Counted from the stretch's first letter, positions 6,822-16,360 are shown. The stretch: 64,000 nucleotides of DNA from Sediminibacterium soli (GCF_009939225.1 NZ_JAACJR010000009.1:1-64000), one strand, 5' to 3'. Made by a program: numbers and translations. The notes: a model not told the origin generated them from the sequence alone.

Positions 6822-9800
6822 ATGCTAAAATGGTTACCCCTTACCTGGATATGGGCAGGATCGATCGCCGGGCAGTCTCCGGCAGCGGCGCAGTCCGTCA
6901 CCTACCAGACTGCCGGAACGGTGTATACCCAATCCTTCAACGACCTGCCATCCGCAGGCGGCCCGGCACTTTCCGGCAAGGGCCCTTTTGATCTTTCGGC
7001 CGCGCCGTTCTCCCTTGCCTCCTGCAGGGGCTGGCAGCTGTGGATGACCGCGGGCAGCAATGCCAACGCAGCATTTGCAGCAGCAACGGGTTCGTCAACC
7101 GGCAACGGCGTATACAGCCTGGGCGTTTCGGGCAGTACCGACAGGGCCCTGGGCTCCCTGTCTTCCAGCACCGGCGTCTACACCATAGGCCTGCTCCTTA
7201 CCAATGCCACCGGCCAGCTGCTGAACCGTTTCCAGGTATCGTTCACCACCGAGCAGTGGCGCAGGGGCGGCTCGGGTAATAAGAACACCTGGACATTCAG
7301 CTATAAAACGGGATCGTTCACCCATATTGCCCAAAACGGAACCATCGCCAGGCCGGAACTGAATATGCAGTCGGTCATCACCGGCACAGCTGCGGGCAGT
7401 CTTAACGGCAACCTGGCAGAGAACCGTCAGCAGGTCTCGTTTACGATCGACAACATCCTCTGGAAACCCGGCGAACAACTGCTGCTCCGCTGGGATGATG
7501 CCGACGAACCCGGCAGCGATGATATCTGTGCGCTGGACGACCTGAGTTTTCGCGCAGAGCTGGTCAGCGGCCCTCCCTCGGCAGCTGCACTGCCTGCACA
7601 GTCGGTTACCACGGCTTCCGCAACCGTCTATGCAAGGGTTGACGGGCATTTTGGCGGCACAAGGGCAAAATTCATCACAGACACCAGTCGCTATTTTCTG
7701 CGACCGGATACCGCAACGGCAACGCCGGACAGCATCCCGCCCGGATCGGGTCTTACCACGGTATATGCCGATCTAAGCAGGCTGCAAACCAATAGCACCT
7801 ATTATTATTTTTTACTGGCTTCCAACCAGAACGGCGTTGTACGAAGCGATACGCTCCCTTTCACCACCCGGGCAGGTCTGCCAATCGTCAGCACCCTGGC
7901 ACCGGTTGCGCTAACACCGGCGATCGCCGAGGTAGGTGGCCGCCTGCTGTCAACGGGAGGAATGCCCGTAACAGGCAAAGGCATTAACTGGTGGTTCACC
8001 AACACGGCCGACAGCAACGGCAATACCCTGACGATACGCGACACAGCACCGGTCTACAAAGGAAGACTATACGGTTTGCCAAGGGGTATCGTTGTCTATA
8101 CCCGGGCCTGGGCAACAAATGCAATGGGAACGGCTTACGGGCAGACAGAATCGTTTCGCATTCCACCGGACTCCATACCACCGGTTATCACGCGCATCGA
8201 TCTTCCGCGCAATAAGACCTATATCGCGGGAGACAGCCTGCATTTCTGTTTTCATTTCAGTGAACCTGTTTTTATCACCCAGGCCGGAACAGCGTGCTCC
8301 TTTTCAATGACGCTTGGCTTCCGCACCAAAACAGTTATGTATGTTGCCGGCAGCGGAACCGATAGCCTGCTGTTCCGGTATATTATTCAGCCGGGAGAAT
8401 CGGACGGGGACGGCATACGCATCGGCAGTCCTGTTGTCTTTGCTAACGGCGAGATCCGGGACAGTTCGGGTAACAAAGCGGTTACCAGCTACAGTTTTCC
8501 CTCTCTGGCTGGCATACGGGTAGATGCTGTAGCACCAACGGTAACAGCCGTTAAAACACCCCCTGCGGGAAATTACCTCACCGGCAATATGCTGGATTTT
8601 ATTGTCGGCTACTCGAAGAAAATCTGGCTGCTTCCGCCGGACAGCAGTCTCTCCCTCTCACTGCTGATCGGCGACAGCCTGCGCAGGGCGGAATACCTAA
8701 GCGGTTCGGGCAGTACCGCACTGCTGTTCAGGTATGCTGTACAATATGAAGACGTTGATAAAGACGGCATCAAAATACTGTCTCCGCTTACCGGCAACCT
8801 GCAGCTACTCGATGAATACGGCAATAACGCATCATTTCAGTTAAACAATATAGGCGCTTTGAGTAAGGTGCTGGTTAACCCGCCCTCCATTGCTGTCACA
8901 CAGGTACTGGTGCCCGATAATGGCTGGTATAAAGCGGGCGACCCGCTGCTGTTCTGCGTAAATACCAACGCACCGGTTTGGGTAACCACCGCCGGCGGAA
9001 CGCCTTTGTTGAAATTTACGGCAGGCACAATGCCGAAGCAGGCTTATTACAGCGGCGGATCAGGCACTGCCGCGCTGTACTTCACGTATATTGTTGAACC
9101 CGGAGACCTCGACACAAACGGTATTGCGCTGAACACCACACTGGCATTTAACAATGGACAGGTAACAGACGAAAGAGGCAATAAGCTGCCTGCAACGCTC
9201 AACCAGGTGCCATCCACTGCCGGTATCCTGCTGGACGGCAGTAACCCGCAGGTAAAAAACGTGGTAACGCCGGCAAAGAAAACATACCGGATCGGCGACA
9301 CACTTTTGTACCAGCTCATCTTCAGCGAAAACATCCTTGTGCGGAAATCGGCAGACACACCCTATCTCGGGTTGCAGGTGGGCGTCTTCAAAAAGAAAGT
9401 TTTTTACGAGTCATTTGACGGGTACGCCACGCTGCGGTTCCGTTATATCGTTGCGGATGGCGATATCGATAAGAACGGTGTATTTATCGATACCCTGCTC
9501 AGTCGCGCACCGCAATCGCTGACGGATCCGGCCGGCAATGACTGTTATCCGGTATTGCGGAATATCGCTGCGCAATCGGGTATTAAAATCGACGCTGTTG
9601 CACCCGCATTTGTTCGTGATACCGATAGCGCCGAAACATGCCAGGGGGGAGCCATTCTGCTGCAGTCGTTATTGCAGGTATCCGACAGGGAAGACAATGA
9701 AACCATCAGCTGCACAATCACCACAACCGGCAACGGGTCTGTTACCGAAAGCAGTATTACCCTGTACAGTAACGGGAATATTGTTACGCCCCGTAAACTC

Positions 9801-12029
9801 AGCTACACTCCCGCGCCGGGGTTTGCGGGAGTGGATTCTGTTTCTGTTGACATAACCGATGGCATTTACCGTTCGACGAAAAAGATTTTCATCACTGTGC
9901 TGCCACCGATCCGGAACAACCTTATTGCAGGCGCACAAACCATCTGCAGCAACAGCGCGCCCGATCCGCTGCAGGGATCCATTCCTGCAGGCGGTAATGG
10001 CCGTTACGGGTTTGTATGGGAATCGTCCGATAACGACAGCTCGGGGTTCAACAGGGCCACGGGTGTAAATGACACCCTTGCATTTTCGCCGGGAAGGTTA
10101 TCCGCCGGCACCTGGTTTCGCAGGAAAACGATGTCCGGTCCCTGCGAAGCCGTTTCCGCGCCGTTGCTGATCACAGTACGAAAAAACGGCCTGTGGACGG
10201 GCGGCTACGACAGCAACTGGCATAATCCGAATAACTGGTGCAACAACCTGGTTCCCGACAGCGCAACGGATGTGCTGATACCTGCGCAAACGCGGTACAT
10301 GCCCACCATTGCAGAACCTGCTTTTTGCAGAGATATCCGGGTGGGCGGACGCGCACAGCTGAACATCGGCCATAGCCTGTCTGTTTCTGGTAATTTACAA
10401 GCAACCAGCAGTGCACTGTCGGCAAATGGCACACTTGTTTTTACGGGTGAAACAAAGCAATGGCTATCCGGCGGTGTATTCAGCAGCAACCGGCTCGGAA
10501 ACCTTATCGTGGGCAATGCCGCAGGACTGGAGATCAGCGACACCCTCGAAATAACAAACCAACTGGTTTTGCGGAACAAAGGCCTGCTGATCACCAACGA
10601 CCACTTATGGCTGGGCCCCCAGGCCGTCATCGGCGGTTCGGATGAACAGTCCGGCATACTTGGCAATATTCATCTGCGTAGAAAACTGCCTGTGAAAAAA
10701 GACAGCTGGCAATTCATCGGGCATCCTTTCACGCAGGGCATCCCGCTTTCCATGATCTGCGACAGCATCGATGTTTTTGGCGATAACGGCATCGCCAACG
10801 GTTTCAGTCCTTCTGCCGCCAACCTGCCTTCCGCATTTCATTACGACCACCGCAACGGCACCGATTCAACAGGTTTTGACAATGGATGGATCGCCTTCAC
10901 CGATACAAAACACACGCAGGGCAACGAATGGAGTTCTTTCTCGGGGATTCGTTTACTGACCACAACAAAAAAGCAACAGCCGCTGGCAAATGACTCGCTT
11001 TTATTTTTGTTACATGGCCCCGTCAATACCGGCCAGCAATCGGTCATACTGCCCGGAACCGCAAACGGCCATTACCATGTATTATCAAACCCCTACCCCT
11101 GCCCGATCGATCTGTCGGGCTTATCCGCAGGTTCCGCTATCAGCAACTGTTTCTGGTATTGGCATCCGGGCATTGGTGTACAGGGCGCTTATCTGGCCGT
11201 GCCATTCGGACAACCCTTTATCCTTCCGGTGCTGGGAACTTTTATCGTCAGAAGCAGCGATAGCAGCAGTAATGCCCTGTTGTTTACCGAACAGATGAAA
11301 ACAACCGGCCTTCCCGATACTTCCTGGACTGTCGGCTCCTTTGCAGAACCGTTTATCGAGCTGCGTTTATTCAGCAACCGCCGCTTACTCGACCGCCTGC
11401 TGTTATGGGGCATAGACAGCGCCCGGCAGGGTTTTGACAGGATGGATGGCGAAAAATTCCCGAACCCCGGCGCCAATCTGTACAGTCTTTCGCGTGAACG
11501 AAAAAAGTTATCAGTTGATGCCAGGCGATTCTCCGGCGAACTGGTTATTCCGCTGGGCATCCAGCCCGGTCAGCCGGGAAAATACAGGATACAGATCGCT
11601 GCCATGCGATTACCGCCGACCAATGCCTGGCAGCTGCACGACCGTTACCTGAAAAAATGGGTATCGCTGCAAAAAGACAGCAGCTATGATTTTGAAACAA
11701 CCATCGATACCGCCAGTTTCGGGGAACGGCGTTTTGAAATCGCTGCGTACTACCGGGAGCCGGATACCGCCACCGCAACAAGGCTTGTTATGCAGCTGTC
11801 GCCGGTTCCGGCGAATGGGTTGCTCCAAATACGATTCAATACCTGGGACAAGGGCAGCACGTTCATCCGTTTGTTTACAACCGACGGACAGCAGTTACGA
11901 AAGCAATACCTGGGTGTTACCAACCGCGGTGACATACAGATGGGTATGGCAGAGCTTACACCCGGTGTTTACCTGCTGGAACTGCGGTGCGGAGAACAGG
12001 TGGCAACACGTAGCTTCCTGAAACAGTAA
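6822..12029 (+). CDS. Giant multidomain T9SS surface protein
   Basis: 1735 residues. Signal peptide 1-24 ends at AAAQS. Residues of about 25-245 form an N-terminal beta-sandwich (LASCRGWQLW, RWDDADEPGSDDICALDDLSF), typical of proteins ending such domains with ALDDLS. About 250-350 is fibronectin III-like. Four Ig-like repeats of about 117 residues follow (about 450-565, 567-683, 685-803, 807-923), each with an IAGDSLHF-type strand, a YxxGSGTxxLxFRYxxxxGDxDxxGI motif and an I-R-V/L-D-linker, DA or DG, at the end. Then come a cadherin/PKD-like segment (about 925-1020), a GGNGRYxFxWESS domain, a WTGGYDSNWHNPNNWC segment (about 1123) opening a beta-helix-like part, and the T9SS tail (LSPVPANGLLQIRF...GVYLLELRCG) over the last 80 residues. 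Acidic DxDxxGI motifs in the Ig-like repeats look able to bind calcium. Likely a cell-surface adhesin; no catalytic domain seen. Confidence 0.92.
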   Translation: MLKWLPLTWIWAGSIAGQSPAAAQSVTYQTAGTVYTQSFNDLPSAGGPALSGKGPFDLSAAPFSLASCRGWQLWMTAGSNANAAFAAATGSSTGNGVYSLGVSGSTDRALGSLSSSTGVYTIGLLLTNATGQLLNRFQVSFTTEQWRRGGSGNKNTWTFSYKTGSFTHIAQNGTIARPELNMQSVITGTAAGSLNGNLAENRQQVSFTIDNILWKPGEQLLLRWDDADEPGSDDICALDDLSFRAELVSGPPSAAALPAQSVTTASATVYARVDGHFGGTRAKFITDTSRYFLRPDTATATPDSIPPGSGLTTVYADLSRLQTNSTYYYFLLASNQNGVVRSDTLPFTTRAGLPIVSTLAPVALTPAIAEVGGRLLSTGGMPVTGKGINWWFTNTADSNGNTLTIRDTAPVYKGRLYGLPRGIVVYTRAWATNAMGTAYGQTESFRIPPDSIPPVITRIDLPRNKTYIAGDSLHFCFHFSEPVFITQAGTACSFSMTLGFRTKTVMYVAGSGTDSLLFRYIIQPGESDGDGIRIGSPVVFANGEIRDSSGNKAVTSYSFPSLAGIRVDAVAPTVTAVKTPPAGNYLTGNMLDFIVGYSKKIWLLPPDSSLSLSLLIGDSLRRAEYLSGSGSTALLFRYAVQYEDVDKDGIKILSPLTGNLQLLDEYGNNASFQLNNIGALSKVLVNPPSIAVTQVLVPDNGWYKAGDPLLFCVNTNAPVWVTTAGGTPLLKFTAGTMPKQAYYSGGSGTAALYFTYIVEPGDLDTNGIALNTTLAFNNGQVTDERGNKLPATLNQVPSTAGILLDGSNPQVKNVVTPAKKTYRIGDTLLYQLIFSENILVRKSADTPYLGLQVGVFKKKVFYESFDGYATLRFRYIVADGDIDKNGVFIDTLLSRAPQSLTDPAGNDCYPVLRNIAAQSGIKIDAVAPAFVRDTDSAETCQGGAILLQSLLQVSDREDNETISCTITTTGNGSVTESSITLYSNGNIVTPRKLSYTPAPGFAGVDSVSVDITDGIYRSTKKIFITVLPPIRNNLIAGAQTICSNSAPDPLQGSIPAGGNGRYGFVWESSDNDSSGFNRATGVNDTLAFSPGRLSAGTWFRRKTMSGPCEAVSAPLLITVRKNGLWTGGYDSNWHNPNNWCNNLVPDSATDVLIPAQTRYMPTIAEPAFCRDIRVGGRAQLNIGHSLSVSGNLQATSSALSANGTLVFTGETKQWLSGGVFSSNRLGNLIVGNAAGLEISDTLEITNQLVLRNKGLLITNDHLWLGPQAVIGGSDEQSGILGNIHLRRKLPVKKDSWQFIGHPFTQGIPLSMICDSIDVFGDNGIANGFSPSAANLPSAFHYDHRNGTDSTGFDNGWIAFTDTKHTQGNEWSSFSGIRLLTTTKKQQPLANDSLLFLLHGPVNTGQQSVILPGTANGHYHVLSNPYPCPIDLSGLSAGSAISNCFWYWHPGIGVQGAYLAVPFGQPFILPVLGTFIVRSSDSSSNALLFTEQMKTTGLPDTSWTVGSFAEPFIELRLFSNRRLLDRLLLWGIDSARQGFDRMDGEKFPNPGANLYSLSRERKKLSVDARRFSGELVIPLGIQPGQPGKYRIQIAAMRLPPTNAWQLHDRYLKKWVSLQKDSSYDFETTIDTASFGERRFEIAAYYREPDTATATRLVMQLSPVPANGLLQIRFNTWDKGSTFIRLFTTDGQQLRKQYLGVTNRGDIQMGMAELTPGVYLLELRCGEQVATRSFLKQ

Positions 12030-12063
12030 AGCCGCGTACCCGTTTATAACCGGTACGCGGCTT
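12029..12063. terminator. Bidirectional terminator between convergent genes
   Basis: A 12-bp stem AAGCCGCGTACC/GGTACGCGGCTT with an 11-nt loop lies between the stop of the surface protein (it overlaps the TAA) and the stop of ilvE at 12083. T-rich sequence follows on the minus strand (TTTACTGTTTC), less on the plus. Confidence 0.75.
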
Positions 12064-12082
12064 ATGCGTTTGATGGGCAGTG

Positions 12083-13153
12083 TTACCCGTTTACTTTTAC
12101 CATCCAGCCATGCGTGTCGGCTGCCTTTCCTTCGCGGATGGCGGTGAGCCTTTTCTTGAGTTCACGCGCTGTGGCTGCGTTATCGGTATCAAAGTTCATG
12201 ACATAGTCTTTGTACTTCAGTTCCTTGATCATGGAAATGGTGGCCGCGGTGCCGGTACCGAATACCTCGCGCAGTCCGCCTTTCTTATGCAGTTCTATCA
12301 GTTCGTCGACCGATATTTTTCTTTCCACCACGTCCAGTCCCATTTCCTTCAGCACCACGATCGCACTGTCGCGGGTAACACCGGCAAGAATGGTTCCGTC
12401 TTCCAGAGATGGCGTGATGGCCGTGTTACCGGCAATAAAGAACACGTTCATCGTACCAACTTCCTGCAGGTATTTGTGTTCGAATGCATCCGTCCACAAC
12501 ACCTGGTCGTAGCCCTGTTTTTTGGCCATAGCGGTGGCCAGCATACTGCCGCCGTAATTACCGGCGTTTTTGGCAAAACCCACGCCACCCGGAGCGGCGC
12601 GTGTGTATTTTTCTTCCACGTAAATTTTCATCGGCGCAGCATAGTAAGGACCCGTTGGACTGAGCAGTATGATGAACTTATAGCTGTCCGAAGGTTTTAC
12701 CCCGATCATAGAATCGGATGCAAACATAAACGGACGGATATACAGCGAATGATCCGGCAGAGACGGCGCCCATTCCCTGTCTACATGGATCAGCATACGC
12801 ATACCGTCCATAAAAATATCTTCGGGCACAACGGGCATATTCATGCGCTCGGCCGATAAATTGAACCGTTTGAAATTGTCTTCGGGTCTGAATATCGACA
12901 CCTGCCCGTCTGGGCTCCTGTAGGCCTTGATGCCTTCAAAGATGGCCTGTCCGTAATGCAGCGCCGCGGTGGATGGCTCCAGCAACAGGGGCTGGTAGGG
13001 CTTGATCTCCACATTTTTCCATTCACCATTCTCATAATCGGCCTCCAGCATGTGGTCTGTGAAATGACGGCCAAAAGGAATGTTCTCCAGGTTGATGTCT
13101 TTCAGCCTGCTTGTTTCTACTTTTGTGATCGTAATGTCGAGCGCTCCTACCAT
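12083..13153 (-). CDS. ilvE: Branched-chain amino acid aminotransferase
   Basis: 356 residues, the length of the larger (class IIa) BCAT subgroup. PLP fold IV features are visible: LHYGQAIFEGIKAYR with the substrate-site region, the R-P-F strand SLYIRPFMFASD, the PLP lysine in VGFAKNAGNYGGS, and EVGTMNVFFI, followed by TPSLEDGTILAGVTRDS and the phosphate-binding GTGTAATI. It catalyses reversible transamination of leucine, isoleucine and valine with 2-oxoglutarate in the cytoplasm. It is single and convergent with the surface protein gene. Its upstream region is shared with the divergent 13212 gene. Confidence 0.96.
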   Translation of the reverse strand: MVGALDITITKVETSRLKDINLENIPFGRHFTDHMLEADYENGEWKNVEIKPYQPLLLEPSTAALHYGQAIFEGIKAYRSPDGQVSIFRPEDNFKRFNLSAERMNMPVVPEDIFMDGMRMLIHVDREWAPSLPDHSLYIRPFMFASDSMIGVKPSDSYKFIILLSPTGPYYAAPMKIYVEEKYTRAAPGGVGFAKNAGNYGGSMLATAMAKKQGYDQVLWTDAFEHKYLQEVGTMNVFFIAGNTAITPSLEDGTILAGVTRDSAIVVLKEMGLDVVERKISVDELIELHKKGGLREVFGTGTAATISMIKELKYKDYVMNFDTDNAATARELKKRLTAIREGKAADTHGWMVKVNG

Positions 13154-13158
13154 AGTTT

Positions 13159-13166
13159 TATATTTG
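13159..13166 (+). promoter_or_regulatory. -7 type box TATATTTG for the holD-like/rdgB unit
   Basis: TATATTTG fits TAnnTTTG exactly and lies 45 nt before ATG 13212, in the ilvE/holD-like divergent gap. No TTG is found at the proper -33 distance, so strength is uncertain. Confidence 0.4.
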
Positions 13167-13211
13167 ACGCAAATAAACGAAAAAATCGAAAGCTAACAGT
13201 TGTTATCATTG

Positions 13212-13751
13212 ATGAACCCCGAAAAAACCATACTGCCGGATTTCCTGATCGCCGAACTGTACAAAAACAGCCTGGTGATACTTGATGGCGGGCAACCTGT
13301 TGAAGAGACAATCGTTAGGGAAGAACCTGTTTCCGTTCCGGAAAAGAAGGAAAAACAATGGTTTCTGGGAAGCAATGTACAAAAAATAACGCTTGTTGTA
13401 AACGAAAAAGAAGCGGCTTACCTGGCAGATGATTCGTTGAAATTCCTTACTTCCATTCTTGGCGCCTGCAAACTGAACCTGGGCGATGTGGCGATCGTTA
13501 ACTACCGGGCAACCGCCGTTGACTATGCCCAAGTCAAAGAACAGCTGGCCCCGCGTTCGCTGATCCTGTTCGGCGTAAGCGCCCAGGCACTGCGGTTGCC
13601 GTTTACCATACCTGATTACCAGGTACAGTCGTACGACCAATGCCAGTTCCTGATTGTGCCGCCGCTCGAAAAAATGCTGGGCGACAGCCAGGAAGCCAAG
13701 CTGGAAAAAAGCAAACTATGGCTCTGCCTGAAAAAGATCTTCCATCTATGA
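13212..13751 (+). CDS. Putative DNA polymerase III psi (HolD)-like protein
   Basis: 179 residues; ATG at 13212 (MNPEKTILPDFLIAELYKNSLV) chosen over a TTG 12 nt upstream. A Glu/Lys/Val-rich linker spans about 30-52, then an alpha/beta domain with LKFLTSILGACKLNLGDVAIVN, a ...SLILFGVSAQALRLP strand, and the tail IVPPLEKMLGDSQEAKLEKSKLWLCLKKIF. The helix-then-DV.. core and the closing S/PPL..ML....K..LW..L pattern resemble clamp-loader psi subunits and the wider uracil-glycosylase-like fold. The match is by pattern only. It overlaps rdgB by ATGA, so the two are translationally coupled. Confidence 0.55.
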   Translation: MNPEKTILPDFLIAELYKNSLVILDGGQPVEETIVREEPVSVPEKKEKQWFLGSNVQKITLVVNEKEAAYLADDSLKFLTSILGACKLNLGDVAIVNYRATAVDYAQVKEQLAPRSLILFGVSAQALRLPFTIPDYQVQSYDQCQFLIVPPLEKMLGDSQEAKLEKSKLWLCLKKIFHL

Positions 13752-14341
13752 CCCACAGACAAACACTGGTATTCGCCACCAACAATGAACACAAAGTGAC
13801 AGAAGCCCGCCAGGTCATCGGCGACCTGTTCCGTTTCGTTACACTCAAAGAAGCCGGTATCGATATCGATATTCCCGAGCCACATGATACCCTGGAAGCG
13901 AATGCAACAGAAAAATCGCAGACCATTTACCGCCTGACAGGACGCAACTGCTTCAGCGAAGACACCGGCCTGGAAACGGATGCGCTGAACGGTGAACCCG
14001 GCGTGAAAACCGCCCGTTATGCCGGCGATGGCCGGGACTTTCAGCAGAATATCGACAAACTGCTGCACAAACTCGAAGGGCAACCGAACAGACGCGCCCG
14101 GTTCCGCGCGGTGATCTCGCTGATACTGGATGGCAAAGAATACCAGTTTGAAGGTGTTTGCGAGGGAACGATCGCCGAAGCACAGCAGGGTCGCGAGGGT
14201 TTTGGGTATGATCCCGTTTTCATTCCCGAAGGCGCCGGTATCAGCTTTGCGGAAATGACGGTGGAGGAAAAGAACCGCTATAACCACCGGCAGAAAGCCA
14301 TCACCAAAATGATCCATTTCCTGGATCAGCAGCACGCATGA
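13748..14341 (+). CDS. rdgB: Non-canonical purine NTP pyrophosphatase (RdgB/HAM1)
   Basis: 197 residues starting at ATG 13748 (MTHRQTLVFATNN). It has the family N-terminus (S/T)xNxxK as FATNNEHKVTEAR, the acid cluster CFSEDTGLETDALNGEPGVKTARYAG and the C-terminal GFGYDPVFIPEGAGISFAEM...KNRYNHRQKA. It hydrolyses (d)ITP and XTP to monophosphates, keeping deaminated purines out of DNA. Coupled by ATGA overlaps to the gene before and the gene after, giving a three-gene unit. Confidence 0.97.
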   Translation: MTHRQTLVFATNNEHKVTEARQVIGDLFRFVTLKEAGIDIDIPEPHDTLEANATEKSQTIYRLTGRNCFSEDTGLETDALNGEPGVKTARYAGDGRDFQQNIDKLLHKLEGQPNRRARFRAVISLILDGKEYQFEGVCEGTIAEAQQGREGFGYDPVFIPEGAGISFAEMTVEEKNRYNHRQKAITKMIHFLDQQHA

Positions 14342-14781
14342 ACCGAATCAAAATAGAACTTCCCGGCATCTTTCATTTCTCTACCCTCATCACCATACGG
14401 ATCACCGATCTGAATTACGGCGGCCATGTGGGAAACGATTCTTTTCTTTCGCTGATACACGAAGCAAGACAACAGTTCCTGCGCGCGCATGGATACGAGG
14501 AGCTGTCGCTGGGCGGCGTTGGACTGATTATGGCCGATGTGGCGATAGAATTCAAACGCGAACTGAATTATGCAGACACCATCCGGATTTCCGTTGCGGC
14601 GGACGGTTTTGACAAACTCGGGTTTGATCTCTATTACCTGCTGGAATATGTGAACGAAACAGAAACCGTGATCGCCGGAAAGGCAAAAACGGGCATGCTG
14701 TGTTTCGATTATACTACCGGCAAAAAAATGGTGACCCCCGAAGCGGTGATCCGCAAACTAGGCGGCCCGCCGGATGCCTGA
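14338..14781 (+). CDS. Hot-dog fold acyl-CoA thioesterase (4HBT, YbgC/FadM-like)
   Basis: 147 residues. The hot-dog signature is seen in ITIRITDLNYGGHVGNDSFLSLIHEARQ, with Asp at the position of the YbgC catalytic Asp, followed by EFKRELNYADTIRI and a beta core to KTGMLCFDYTTGKK. The substrate cannot be told; small or medium acyl-CoA is usual for this group. Its ATG overlaps the stop of rdgB (ATGA). It ends 38 nt from the convergent aroE stop with no clear terminator between. Confidence 0.85.
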   Translation: MNRIKIELPGIFHFSTLITIRITDLNYGGHVGNDSFLSLIHEARQQFLRAHGYEELSLGGVGLIMADVAIEFKRELNYADTIRISVAADGFDKLGFDLYYLLEYVNETETVIAGKAKTGMLCFDYTTGKKMVTPEAVIRKLGGPPDA

Positions 14782-14819
14782 ACAACATAACAACGCGCAG
14801 CTTCTCTCAACCCGGTCCG

Positions 14820-15557
14820 CTACACCGGCTGGCTGTTCCAGATGTGCCAGCTTTCTTCCGCCTGCAGTTCCAGCATCTCCAGTCCGTTCTGTACCGTGGC
14901 CCCTTTTGCCCTGCCTTTCGCGAGGAACAGTGTTTCGGCGGGGTTGTAGATCAGGTCAAACAGGTGGTGTTCGGGGCTGATCAACTCATAGGGAATATCC
15001 GGGCATTCGGTTGTATTGGGGTACATACCCAGCGGCGTTGTATTGATCACCAGCAGGTGGGTACGCATCATGTCCGGCGTAAGCGATGTATAAGCAATGG
15101 CCTCCTCGCCTTCGCTGCGCGATACATACCGGCAGGCTATCTGCAGTTCATTCAGCACATATTCAACAGCTGCCGAAGCGCCCCCGGTTCCGAGTATCAA
15201 TGCATGGGTATGTTGCGGCTTGAGGAATGGCAGCAATGACTGGCGGAAACCCACCACATCGGTGTTGTGCCCGGTTAATACCCCGTTCCTGATATCGATG
15301 CAGTTACAGGCGCCCATCTGCGAAACGGCAGGCGTCATCGCCTGCAGGAATGGCATTACCTGTTTTTTGTAGGGTATGGTAACATTCAGTCCGCGCAGGC
15401 CTTCCTGCTGCAACAGCGTACCGAGTTCGTCTATACCGGCCAGCGCATAATTTTCATATACGCAGTCGGCAATACCCTGTTTTGCAAATTTTTCCGCAAA
15501 ATAGGTTTTGGAAAAAGAATGACTAAGCGGGTAACCAATCAGCCCGTAACGGCGCAT
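14820..15557 (-). CDS. aroE: Shikimate dehydrogenase
   Basis: 245 residues. The shikimate site is intact: SHSFSK near residue 12, NVTIPYK with catalytic Lys64, and GHNTDVVGF with Asp100. The Rossmann nucleotide loop is GTGGASAAVEY; NTTPLGMYPN and the C-terminal QNGLEML are also present. It reduces 3-dehydroshikimate to shikimate with NADPH in aromatic amino acid synthesis. The gene lies 3 nt after the stop of the phosphosulfolactate synthase-like gene and is surely cotranscribed with it; no other shikimate gene is nearby. Confidence 0.96.
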   Translation of the reverse strand: MRRYGLIGYPLSHSFSKTYFAEKFAKQGIADCVYENYALAGIDELGTLLQQEGLRGLNVTIPYKKQVMPFLQAMTPAVSQMGACNCIDIRNGVLTGHNTDVVGFRQSLLPFLKPQHTHALILGTGGASAAVEYVLNELQIACRYVSRSEGEEAIAYTSLTPDMMRTHLLVINTTPLGMYPNTTECPDIPYELISPEHHLFDLIYNPAETLFLAKGRAKGATVQNGLEMLELQAEESWHIWNSQPV

Positions 15558-15560
15558 GGG

Positions 15561-16325
15561 TTATTTTTTATTCAGGAATAGTTCAAACGTATCGCCGCGC
15601 AAACCTACGCGCATGGCTTCGAGGGGTATCACTTCGGTGGGGGCGATATTACCCAGGTTGGCATTGCAGCCGATCAGCTCCAGAAAATACAGCTGCTGCG
15701 CTTTCTGCGGCGCTTCCCAGATAATCTTCTCCGCCGGTATCTGTGTAAGGATCTCCTGCACAAGTCCCTCCCGCACTTCTCCGCTGCCGCGGTAGATGCC
15801 CACATTACCCGCCTCACGTGCTTCGGCAATCACATAGGAGGAACCGGCTTCCAGTTCAGCACGCATCAGCTCGATCCATTTGTAGGGTGGAATGATGTGC
15901 GCGGCATCTTTGCTTCCCACTTCGCTCAGCACCGTGGCATGCTGTGTGAGTTTTTCGATATAACCGCATTTCTCGGCATGCGGGATGCTGACAGATCCGT
16001 CGCTTACCTCCACGTATTTGATGCCGTAATCCTTGCAGACAGCGATATAGTCATCAAACTGGTTGCGGATCAGGAACGCTTCAAACAATGTGCCTCCGAA
16101 ATAAATCGGCATGTTATACGAATGATATAATTCGATCTTCTCCCTCAGATTGGGCGTAACGAATGATGTACCGAAACCCAGCTTTACAATATCCACATGC
16201 GGGCCGCTTACACCGATGAAATTATGCACTTCGTTAATGCTGAGACCCTTGTCCATGACCATTGTCAATCCTGAAGTGCGGGGCTGCTGCGTGCGTTCGG
16301 GTATATTCGTCAGATTAAAGTTCAT
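15561..16325 (-). CDS. Phosphosulfolactate synthase-like (ComA family) protein
   Basis: 254 residues from ATG 16325 (MNFNLTNIPERTQQPRTSG). A TIM-barrel of the ComA type is supported by SGLTMVMDKGLS, HVDIVKLGFGTSF, MPIYFGGTLFEAFLI, YVEVSDGSVSIP, EVGSKDAAHIIPP and the C-terminal NLGNIAPTEVIPLEAMRVGLRGDTF. ComA joins sulfite to phosphoenolpyruvate to give phosphosulfolactate, the first step to coenzyme M in methanogens. Homologues in non-methanogens are of less certain role. In Bacteroidota a link to sulfonate compounds such as sulfonolipids is conceivable but is inference. It is the first gene of a pair with aroE, which also feeds on PEP-derived intermediates. Confidence 0.85.
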   Translation of the reverse strand: MNFNLTNIPERTQQPRTSGLTMVMDKGLSINEVHNFIGVSGPHVDIVKLGFGTSFVTPNLREKIELYHSYNMPIYFGGTLFEAFLIRNQFDDYIAVCKDYGIKYVEVSDGSVSIPHAEKCGYIEKLTQHATVLSEVGSKDAAHIIPPYKWIELMRAELEAGSSYVIAEAREAGNVGIYRGSGEVREGLVQEILTQIPAEKIIWEAPQKAQQLYFLELIGCNANLGNIAPTEVIPLEAMRVGLRGDTFELFLNKK

Positions 16326-16352
16326 AGCGATACATCTAGATTTTGATCCGCG

Positions 16353-16360
16353 CAAAAATA
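16353..16360 (-). promoter_or_regulatory. -7 type box TATTTTTG before the ComA-like gene
   Basis: Minus-strand TATTTTTG, 27 nt before the ATG at 16325, fits TAnnTTTG. No TTG at -33. Confidence 0.4.
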
